NCBI GenBank assembly: GCA_016180275.1
Contig: JACPBN010000041.1
Span: forward strand, 1-38,657
Direction: 5' to 3'
DNA from: Candidatus Woesearchaeota archaeon
GTDB lineage: Archaea; Nanobdellota; Nanobdellia; Woesearchaeales; UBA10200
Length of the DNA stretch: 38,657 bases
Both the position numbers and the translations under genes were made by a program. Positions 1-7,287 of the stretch are shown here, piece by piece (position 1 is the stretch's first letter; every line of letters starts with the position of its first letter). The notes below the pieces were generated by a model. That model saw only the letters and a list, made by a program, of their open reading frames with translations. It did not search any database and was not told the origin of the DNA.

Positions 1-2
1 TC

Positions 3-332
3 TTAACTAAATTAAGTGCGCAGTTAGCTGATTTCGGAGCTAGCGGCGGAGGAACCGATTCTGGCGGGATGGGTGGAATCATGAACATCTTTGGCGTAGG
101 AATTCCGACGTATCATTTTCAGATAGTTGTAGGAATTTATGTGGTGCAGATAGCTTATATTCTAACAGTGTTATGCAACGGAATTGAAAACGGAGCCGAT
201 AAGTCAGCAGAAAGATATATGCTGGGGAAGAATATGATAAATAGCACGTTACTTTACTGCTTTATAGCGGGAGTAGTAACGGTATTGTTTAACTTGTTTG
301 CAGGGAATATATTGACGCCGATGTTGACGTGA
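3..332 (+). CDS. C-terminal fragment of multi-pass membrane protein, TadC/FlaJ (type II/IV secretion F)-like; 5' end outside window
   Basis: Frame is open from base 3 (LTKLSAQLADFGASGGGTDSGGMGGIMNIFGVGIPTYHFQIVVGIYVVQIAYILT...). Two hydrophobic segments follow; the family is a tentative assignment. Confidence 0.5.
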   Translation, partial: LTKLSAQLADFGASGGGTDSGGMGGIMNIFGVGIPTYHFQIVVGIYVVQIAYILTVLCNGIENGADKSAERYMLGKNMINSTLLYCFIAGVVTVLFNLFAGNILTPMLT

Positions 333-384
333 GAAGAAAAGAATGAAAGTGTTTGTTTAGCATCACCATAATTTAGAGAAAATA

Positions 385-462
385 GGCAACGTCAGAACTC
401 TTAACAAAAATCTTTCCCTCCATAGAGGTCGGTAAACCTAAAGATTTTTTGTGAGTTCCGCC
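385..462. other. Extended imperfect hairpin / branched structure upstream of the LAGLIDADG remnant
   Basis: GGC(385-387)/GCC(460-462), GAACTC(395-400)/GAGTTC(453-458), ACAAAAATCTTT(404-415)/AAAGATTTTTTGT. The inner part contains CCTC-CATA-GAGG and GG-TAAA-CC mini hairpins. Confidence 0.6.
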
Positions 463-488
463 AAACTGCCCTTTTTTCATCAATACTT

Positions 489-513
489 TAAGTTTTAAGC
501 TTAGGAAAACTTA
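489..513. other. Hairpin TAAGTTTT-(9)-AAAACTTA
   Basis: Perfect 8-bp inverted repeat with loop AAGCTTAGG. Confidence 0.5.
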
Positions 514-525
514 GAGGTGGTTGAA

Positions 526-663
526 ATGATAATGAATGAAAGAATTGCGGAGTTGATTGGGGCTATAATTGGTGATGGTTGTATCAGATACAAACTCAAT
601 ATGCATCAATATTACATAGAGATAGTTGGTGATAGGATAAAAGAAAGAGAATATTATATGTAA
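526..663 (+). pseudogene. LAGLIDADG homing endonuclease remnant (45 aa)
   Basis: MIMNERIAELIGAIIGDGCIRYKLNMHQYYIEIVGDRIKEREYYM*. The ELIGAIIGDGCI stretch matches the LAGLIDADG helix plus following strand; the rest of the domain is missing. Confidence 0.6.
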
Positions 664-737
664 GTACAAATGGAGACAGAACTGAAGATATCGTATCAGG
701 AATCAAAGACCTTGATTGGAATATAGATATTTATAGA

Positions 738-1091
738 ATGTTATTGAGAGTCGAGAGAGTCGACGTTAACGAATTTAAACAGTTGAACCCTAAGAGATTA
801 AATGGATATGATCTCGTTATATTGGATGGATTTTGTGCATCTGAAGATGCAAAGAGCATGGTTAACACTTATAATTCATTAAAATCACAACATTGCTCAA
901 ATGGAACAACAGCTATTCTATTGACTCCTAGTGAAACTTTAGGCAATAGAGTAGAAAGAGAATCACCAATAAACTACATCTTCATTATTGACAACCATGG
1001 AAATCTTGATCTCCAAAAATTACAAGAGGTAATGTATAAGTTAATGGTTAATCAGAAATCAGTTAAAAAAGCACAGTTCGACTGTAAATAA
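738..1091 (+). CDS. Hypothetical protein, probably 5'-extended or 5'-truncated (receiver-like fold possible)
   Basis: 117 aa ORF. The frame is open upstream with protein-like ILYVSTNGDRTEDIVSGIKDLDWNIDIYRM, reaching into the LAGLIDADG remnant. Confidence 0.45.
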   Translation: MLLRVERVDVNEFKQLNPKRLNGYDLVILDGFCASEDAKSMVNTYNSLKSQHCSNGTTAILLTPSETLGNRVERESPINYIFIIDNHGNLDLQKLQEVMYKLMVNQKSVKKAQFDCK

Positions 1092-1104
1092 TTGTATTTA
1101 ATTA

Positions 1105-3447
1105 TTAAACACTCTTCACCATATAAACACCTTCTTTCTTATAACCCAACTTTTTATAATACTCTCTCACACCAACTCCAGAAATCACAACAAGCTTTTT
1201 CTTGTGATAGGTCTTTGCAATGATTTCTGCATTCTCAAGCAGCTGCTTTCCTAAACCAAGATGCTGGAATGCGCCTTCGATCGTAGCGCCAAAATTTTCA
1301 TTTCCGATTGGCACCTGCTGGCCATAGATATGCAGCTCTCTTATCAATGCAGATTCCTCTGTGATCTCTGCTCGCAAGAACTGGCTAGGAAATCTCAATC
1401 TGCAGAATCCAAGCACATAATCATTCCATTCTGCTGAGATAAAGAACTCATTTCCATCTGATGCATGATAATGCCTTGCAACAAGCTTGATGTTCTTCAT
1501 AAGCTTATGCTTGAGAGCGCTAGGCTTAATTGGCTTTATATTTCTTTCATGACGCAATGTTTTCTTCAGCAGCTGCTTATAGAACATTGCAGGATTCTTA
1601 AATTTCTTGTATCTTTTGTCATTATCTTTAGTGTTATTTTTCTTATCTTTAATATTTTTTTGAGCAGATTTATTTACTTTAGATGCAAGTATCACGCTAG
1701 AGACTATCTTCTCAAAAGTTTCTGGATTCAATTTATCTTCTTCATAACCAAGCTTTTCAAAAAATCTTCCGATCTCCCTGCAGCGTATGCATCGGCATTT
1801 AATCTTTTTTTTCTTGACTACTTCTTCAACATATTGTCTCAGATTTGTCTTGTCAACGCCTGCGCTTGTTACGTTTGTGGGAATATCTCTCTGGACTCTC
1901 ATTATCCTGCAGTATTCAGGAACATATTTCTTGAATTCAGCGATTAACTTAGCTGCCTCTTTAGTTGACAATGGCTTGAATTTGCCTGCCTTCCATTGCT
2001 CATAGAGCTTAGTGCCTGGCATCACCATGCAAGGATATATCTTTAGCATATCTGGCCTGTAATCTTGGTTTTCAAACAATTGCACCATGCCGGCAAAATC
2101 TTCTTTTCTGCTTGTTTCTGGCAAACCTGGCATGTAATGCGCAAGAATCTTAAAACCAAGGTCTTTTAATATTCTTATAGACTCAATGTTATCCTGCACA
2201 GTATTGCCGCGATGGGTTATCTCCAGAACATTGTCGTAAACAGATTGAATTCCAAGCTCTACTCTTGTGCAACCTAAACGCAGCATTTCATTGCCTTGAT
2301 ATAGCTTTCCAAAATCACTCTTTGTCTCGATTGTCAGGCCAATGCATCTGACATGCGCTGTTTCATTTATCTTGTGCATTTCTTCAATTGTAATGTTTTT
2401 TCTGTCCTCCTGCCTTAATTTTTCCTGTATGGCCCTTATTAACCTGACATTTGCATCCTGCTGAGGCTCATTTTTTATAACATTTAAAGCAATTGTGCCA
2501 CCATTCTGCTCTGTTGCAATACTACTATGATCTTTGTTAGAAAAGATATTTTCTGATTTTTTTGCATTGCCGATATTTTCAAGCTTTAGCTTCTCAAGAA
2601 TTTTATTTAGTTTAGCCTGTTTTCTTTTGTCATTAAGATTAAACAATAATCCAGCTGTTTCCGTAAGTATTTTTTTATTAGTCAGATCCAAATATTTCAG
2701 ATACCTCAATTTTGCATGAATGCTTGCCATCCTTAATGGCTCATTGATATTTCCAGGCAGCTCAAAGAAATGATTGAACCTGGCATGATCAATCGAGTGG
2801 CTCTTTGTGAAAAATAATTCAGAGAAATCATTCATTGCCTTGAAAGCAAACTTGACAAAATATTCCTGGTAGGCTTTTGGAAAAAAAGTGAATGTGCCCC
2901 CCTGGATTATGACATCTACCTTGTCTGGAATCTTATTCATTGCAATATAATGCTCTAATCTGTTAAACACAACCATGTATGGATCGTAATTTACACGCGC
3001 TGCACGACGAGTGCTAGGTTCTGCGCCTGTGTAGCTTTGAGGAACATCGCCATATGGAGAGCCTGGGCCGCCTGGGCAGTAAGTGCATGGACCAATTGCC
3101 CGCATGCTATGCGGACAGGGGTAAGGATCTGACATTAAAGCTATAACTGTAATGCCAGCAGCGCTTCTCACTGGTTTCATGCCAAGCAGAGAGCCGAATT
3201 TCTCCCTGTCTTTACTGCTTGCTATGGAGAGAACATCAATGTTTTTTGGGATTTTAAAACTGATTTTAGGAAACTTTTTCTTGAATTCATTTATTACTTT
3301 GATCTTAAGCCTGACAAACTGCTTTTGGGTCTTAGGAGTAAGCTTATTTACTTCTACCAATATCTGCCTGCACAACTCACTGAAATGATCGTCTGCCATA
3401 AGGCATATTCTTTCATGCAGAGAATATAAATGTTTCTGGTTTATCAA
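1105..3447 (-). CDS. elp3: Elongator protein 3 family, radical SAM + GNAT (tRNA uridine C5 modification)
   Basis: 780 aa; PYPCPHSMRAIGPCTYCPGGPGSPYGDVPQSYTGAEPSTRRAARVNYDPY, LGIQSVYD, MRVQRDIPTNVTSAGVDKTNLR, and a C-terminal acetyltransferase segment. Confidence 0.95.
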   Translation of the reverse strand: MINQKHLYSLHERICLMADDHFSELCRQILVEVNKLTPKTQKQFVRLKIKVINEFKKKFPKISFKIPKNIDVLSIASSKDREKFGSLLGMKPVRSAAGITVIALMSDPYPCPHSMRAIGPCTYCPGGPGSPYGDVPQSYTGAEPSTRRAARVNYDPYMVVFNRLEHYIAMNKIPDKVDVIIQGGTFTFFPKAYQEYFVKFAFKAMNDFSELFFTKSHSIDHARFNHFFELPGNINEPLRMASIHAKLRYLKYLDLTNKKILTETAGLLFNLNDKRKQAKLNKILEKLKLENIGNAKKSENIFSNKDHSSIATEQNGGTIALNVIKNEPQQDANVRLIRAIQEKLRQEDRKNITIEEMHKINETAHVRCIGLTIETKSDFGKLYQGNEMLRLGCTRVELGIQSVYDNVLEITHRGNTVQDNIESIRILKDLGFKILAHYMPGLPETSRKEDFAGMVQLFENQDYRPDMLKIYPCMVMPGTKLYEQWKAGKFKPLSTKEAAKLIAEFKKYVPEYCRIMRVQRDIPTNVTSAGVDKTNLRQYVEEVVKKKKIKCRCIRCREIGRFFEKLGYEEDKLNPETFEKIVSSVILASKVNKSAQKNIKDKKNNTKDNDKRYKKFKNPAMFYKQLLKKTLRHERNIKPIKPSALKHKLMKNIKLVARHYHASDGNEFFISAEWNDYVLGFCRLRFPSQFLRAEITEESALIRELHIYGQQVPIGNENFGATIEGAFQHLGLGKQLLENAEIIAKTYHKKKLVVISGVGVREYYKKLGYKKEGVYMVKSV

Positions 3448-3472
3448 TTGAGATAGGAGAAATCGTAGTCTT

Positions 3473-3921
3473 TTAGTGGTGGAGATGTGAATTCTCTTTT
3501 TCTGGATTATGCTTATTTAGGATACCAAGACTAAACAATAATTTTCTTAACTCATAAGGGTATTCATGTAAAATAGCTCCAATCAGTAATAATAACAATC
3601 CAACATAAAAATATAAGGTTTTATTATACAATCTATATGTAATAAAAAATAAGAATGATGAAAGTATTATCCCTAAATAACCTATATTGAGATTCTTTAG
3701 TATTCTTCTCTCATTTTCTATTTTTTCATGGTCTGATTTTGATAATATTATCAAATTATCGCTATGATTATTTAATTTATCGCCATCAACATGATGGACT
3801 TCTTCTCCGGGGTTAATTTTTCTGATATCTTTTTCTGCATTATATCTATGGACTAAGATATTGCTATCTTTAAACCGGACATATCCTTTATTGTCAATAT
3901 AGGTTTTCTTGCGACAAATTC
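3473..3921 (-). CDS. HNH homing-type endonuclease domain fused to C-terminal TM helices; no clear start codon
   Basis: Extending the 93 aa ORF upstream in the same frame gives CRICRKKTYIDNKGYVRFKDSNILVHRYNAEKDIRKINPGEEVHHVDGDKLNNHSDNLIILSKSDHEK, then YLGIILSSFLFFITYRLY and LYFYVGLLLLLIGAILH helices. Confidence 0.65.
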
Positions 3922-4611
3922 TGCAGGACCGCAGAGATAGAATAATCCGTCTGCAATATCATGCACAGCTGCCTTGATCAGTTTTTCATCCATTCTTCCA
4001 CTCAGTCCATGCCAGTCAGGATCTTCTTCCGGGCGGGTGACTGTAAGATATAAGCTGAAGTTGTCATGCTCTGCAGCCAATCTTTCAAGTTCTTTTCTTG
4101 CAATAATGTCATGGCCTGTCTTATTGCTGAAAATTAAAGAGACTTTTAACGCAAGTCTTGAATCCAGGATATAGCGCACGATGCTTAATGGCGCAGTTAT
4201 TCCTGAGCCTGCTGCGAGCAGCACTATATGGTTTAATTTTCTGCCATGAACTTCATTTGAGAGGTTTTCCTGAAAAGTAAACATCCCGTAAGGGCCGGTT
4301 ATTTCCAGTTCATCTCCTTTCATATGCTCAAATAATCTTTTGCTTCCAAGACCCATTAATTTCACAATAGTCTCTATGTGCTTTTCCTGTGTCGGAGCTG
4401 AGGATAAAGAATACGAGCGTTTGATCAATTTTGGAATGCCATCTTGGACCACATTCAGGGTTATCATGATAAACTGGCCAGGCTTATACTCAAATCCCTG
4501 GGGATAAGAAAACCTAAAGCTTCTTACGTTGTGAGTCTCCTGATTAACTTCAATTATCTTTACCTTATGTGTTTTCGCTGGAGTTAGGGTTGGCTTATTT
4601 GGAGCTGCCAT
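3853..4611 (-). CDS. Ferredoxin/flavodoxin-NADP+ reductase-like (FAD/NAD(P) binding), C-terminus disrupted
   Basis: KPGQFIMITL, RSYSLSS, VLLAAGSGITAPLSIVRYIL, GLFYLCGPAEF. Sequence is family-like up to LCGP, then non-family residues ARKPILTIKDMSGLKIAIS. Confidence 0.8.
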   Translation of the reverse strand: MAAPNKPTLTPAKTHKVKIIEVNQETHNVRSFRFSYPQGFEYKPGQFIMITLNVVQDGIPKLIKRSYSLSSAPTQEKHIETIVKLMGLGSKRLFEHMKGDELEITGPYGMFTFQENLSNEVHGRKLNHIVLLAAGSGITAPLSIVRYILDSRLALKVSLIFSNKTGHDIIARKELERLAAEHDNFSLYLTVTRPEEDPDWHGLSGRMDEKLIKAAVHDIADGLFYLCGPAEFVARKPILTIKDMSGLKIAIS

Positions 4612-4695
4612 GGTTATCCTATATTAATGATTCAGTAGATTAACTGTAGTTTAGAATAGTTTATTTAAATGTTGTTGTAACGAAGTTCTAAAATT

Positions 4696-4954
4696 GTATT
4701 TGTTTAGCTCATGTGATAATCTATTCAAAAGCGGTGGCGACTGCCGACGAACACTAATTTAGTTCATCAATGAGTTGCTCCTCCTCTACGTTTAGAAAGT
4801 AGATGTGAGAATAGAAATGTATTGTGTGTTGTGTTACTTGAGGTTTAACTAGATAGCATCGCCCGTCGCAACTTAGCAGGGTTATTGTGGATTTGTGTTC
4901 GTCATAATTTGGCAGTCGCCACCGCTTTTAATTTTAGTGTAGCTAAACAAATAC
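4696..4954. repeat. Outer 14-bp perfect inverted repeat flanking ncRNA copy A
   Basis: GTATTTGTTTAGCT (4696-4709) and AGCTAAACAAATAC (4941-4954). Confidence 0.7.
4727..4929 (+). ncRNA. Novel structured RNA, copy A
   Basis: 19-bp perfect terminal stem AAAAGCGGTGGCGACTGCC/GGCAGTCGCCACCGCTTTT and 9-bp GACGAACAC/GTGTTCGTC. Core blocks AGTTGCTCCTCCTCTAC, TGTGAGAATAGAAA and GCCCGTCGCAAC are shared with copy B. Confidence 0.8.
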
Positions 4955-5019
4955 CTAAAATTTAATAATTATAGAATATATCACAGGCCATATTTCTCCA
5001 CAACCTTTATATACCTTTA

Positions 5020-5643
5020 GTGTATAATCATCAACTAAAGGTGTATAATATGCTCTTGACTATTAAGGAAAAGCTTGTATTGAGGACATTATCTGCTGGC
5101 ATTAATAGTGATTACTCTATTAACCAAATAGCTGAGCAATGCAATTTAAGCCCGAATGGCGCATACAAATTACTGAAAAAGCTTGAAAAGGAAGGCATCC
5201 TTAAAGTAAAGCAGATTGCGAACATTAAAAGCTACAGGCTAAATTTTGATGATGAAAAAACAGAGAGAATACTGGCATTAGCATTGATGCCTGATGAATT
5301 AGATGAAAGAGTAAGGAATCGCTCACAGGACTTAAAAGAACTAAAGGATGTAACAGCTGCCTGCATACTATTTGGTTCATATATTACATCAAAGCAGAAG
5401 CCTAATGATTTAGATGTGTTATTCATGCTTGAAAAGAAGAATTTTAATTCATACAAAAAAAATTTAGCAAAGGTTCAAGACATTATGCCTGTTAAAATAC
5501 ATGATGTTATACAAACAAGAGATGATTTAACGCAAAATTTAAAGAAGAATGACCCAATAATCACTCAGACCATACTTAAAGGCATGGTGCTTTGGGGCTT
5601 TGATGCATTAGTTGAGAGGATTAAAAATGCCGCAAAAGATTGA
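5020..5643 (+). CDS. wHTH + minimal nucleotidyltransferase (MNT) protein; start may be 5050
   Basis: N-terminal wHTH (YSINQIAEQCNLSPNGAYKLLKKLEKEGIL) and the NTase signature LFGSYITSKQKPNDLDVLF. Confidence 0.8.
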   Translation: MYNHQLKVYNMLLTIKEKLVLRTLSAGINSDYSINQIAEQCNLSPNGAYKLLKKLEKEGILKVKQIANIKSYRLNFDDEKTERILALALMPDELDERVRNRSQDLKELKDVTAACILFGSYITSKQKPNDLDVLFMLEKKNFNSYKKNLAKVQDIMPVKIHDVIQTRDDLTQNLKKNDPIITQTILKGMVLWGFDALVERIKNAAKD

Positions 5644-6142
5644 TGAAAAGCTTAGAAAGTGCTTTGATGAAGGAAAAAAAGGAAGTGAGCGCCATAAAGG
5701 ATTGATAAGATCTAATCCTGATTTAAGCAAATCAGAAGCATATTTAGCTAAAGCTTTGCATAATTTTAATGCAATAACAGATTTCCATGATTTAGGGTAT
5801 AGTGACTGGAGTGCAAGCGCATCATTTTATTCACTATATGTTGGGTTGCTTGCAATTCTTGCTAAACGAGGTTATGAGTCAAGAAACCAGTCATGCACAT
5901 TTGCACTTGTGGAAGACTTAATCATTAAAGGAGAAATAAAGACGCTGACTACAAACAATATTAAAGAGATTTTTGATAAAGAGGTAGCAACTGATCTGGC
6001 GCATAGCGCAAAAATACTTGATATCCGGGAAAAGATGCAATATTCTACCAAAACATCTTTGGAAGAGATGGAATTTCAAAGCTTAAAGAATAGGACAAAA
6101 GAATTGCTTGATAAGATAAGGCTGGAGCTTGAGAAAAAATAG
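5627..6142 (+). CDS. HEPN-like protein paired with MNT
   Basis: Overlaps the MNT gene end; all-helical sequence with LSKSEAYLAKALHNFNAITDF, SASFYSLYVGLLAILAKRGYESRNQS. ATG at 5627 gives MPQKIDEKL. Confidence 0.7.
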   Translation: MPQKIDEKLRKCFDEGKKGSERHKGLIRSNPDLSKSEAYLAKALHNFNAITDFHDLGYSDWSASASFYSLYVGLLAILAKRGYESRNQSCTFALVEDLIIKGEIKTLTTNNIKEIFDKEVATDLAHSAKILDIREKMQYSTKTSLEEMEFQSLKNRTKELLDKIRLELEKK

Positions 6143-6181
6143 TTTTCTATTTGGGCATATTTTTGTTTCTGCGTCGCAACC

Positions 6182-6189
6182 TTTATATA
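6182..6189 (+). promoter_or_regulatory. Archaeal TATA box for pyr operon
   Basis: TTTATATA about 30 nt before the likely pyrD ATG at 6216. Confidence 0.55.
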
Positions 6190-6215
6190 CAAAAGCTTAC
6201 TTTCATATCTTTTTA

Positions 6216-7247
6216 ATGAGCGCAAAATCTGCATCGAAAGTGGGAGAGAAAGGCTTTGCTAAATCAGATGCAGCCATTGATGTCTCTGCCAGTTTTTGCG
6301 GTGTAAAATTAAGGAATCCGCTTGTACTGGCTTCCGGGATTGTTGACACTACTGCTTCTTCACTTATATTTGCAATAGAGAATGGCGCAGGAGCAGTAAC
6401 CTGCAAATCAATAAGCTTAGAGCCAAGGAAAGGCCATGGCTCACCGATAATCGTGACAAATGAATCTGGCATGCTAAATGCTGTTGGATTATCCAATCCC
6501 GGATTAGCATCTAGCATTGAAGAGATCAAGGATGCAAAAAAAAGGCTTGCTGCACATAAAGATAAAGAATTAAGAAATGCCCGAATCATAGGCAACGTTT
6601 TTGCAACATCCATAGAAGATTTTGCCAAAGCAGCAAAAGAGATTTCTAAGTCTGGATGTGAAATGCTGGAATTAAATCTCTCATGTCCAAACGTAAAAGA
6701 TGAGTTTGGAGAGCCTTTTGCATGCAATCCTGCAATGGCAGCTGAGCTGACAAAGGCAGTAAAGAAAGCACTGAAAGAAGCAAATAAAGATGCAAATAAT
6801 AAAATAAACCTGCCAATTTTAGTAAAGCTTGCCCCAAATGTGCCAGACATCGCAAAGATAGCAAAAGCTGTTGAAGCCGCGGGCGCTGATGGAATAACTG
6901 CAATAAATACAATGCCAGGAATGTTTCTAGATTTAAAAACAGGCAAGCCAATACTGACAAATAAATCAGGGGGGTATTCGGGCCCAGGATTAAAGCCGAT
7001 TGCTGTCAAATGTATTTATGACATTTACAAAGCTGTGAAAATCCCAATTCTCGGGACTGGCGGAGTAAACACAGGCAAAGATGCAATTGAATTAATGATG
7101 GCAGGCGCAACTGCTGTTGGTGTAGGCAGTGCTGTTTACTATCGCGGAATAAGCTGCTTCAAAAAAATAAATAATGAAATAGCTGAATGGATGAAAGAAA
7201 ATAACGTTAGTTCATTAAAAGAGATAATTGGAAAAGCGCATAAGTAA
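6216..7247 (+). CDS. pyrD: Dihydroorotate dehydrogenase, class 1B-type
   Basis: FCGVKLRNPLVLASGIVD, LELNLSCPN, ILVKLAPN, NTMPGM, GTGGVNTGKDAIELMMAGA; followed by pyrK. Confidence 0.93.
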   Translation: MSAKSASKVGEKGFAKSDAAIDVSASFCGVKLRNPLVLASGIVDTTASSLIFAIENGAGAVTCKSISLEPRKGHGSPIIVTNESGMLNAVGLSNPGLASSIEEIKDAKKRLAAHKDKELRNARIIGNVFATSIEDFAKAAKEISKSGCEMLELNLSCPNVKDEFGEPFACNPAMAAELTKAVKKALKEANKDANNKINLPILVKLAPNVPDIAKIAKAVEAAGADGITAINTMPGMFLDLKTGKPILTNKSGGYSGPGLKPIAVKCIYDIYKAVKIPILGTGGVNTGKDAIELMMAGATAVGVGSAVYYRGISCFKKINNEIAEWMKENNVSSLKEIIGKAHK

Positions 7248-7287
7248 TAAAAGATACAGAAGTGAAAAATATAGTGAAGGTAATGCG

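Noticed and set aside
385-462. tRNA or rRNA fragment
   Set aside because: No T-loop, anticodon arm or CCA-type acceptor pattern; the stem is AT-rich and too long.
1465-2005. Plus-strand ORFs of 160 and 72 aa
   Set aside because: Lie entirely within elp3 on the other strand; F/L/S-rich shadow translation.
4696-4954. IS element carrying a transposase
   Set aside because: The 259-bp unit has no ORF of useful length; the core conservation with copy B and stem covariation fit an RNA better.
6203-7009. 268 aa minus-strand ORF
   Set aside because: Antisense to pyrD, which has unmistakable family motifs; the antisense product has shadow-ORF composition.
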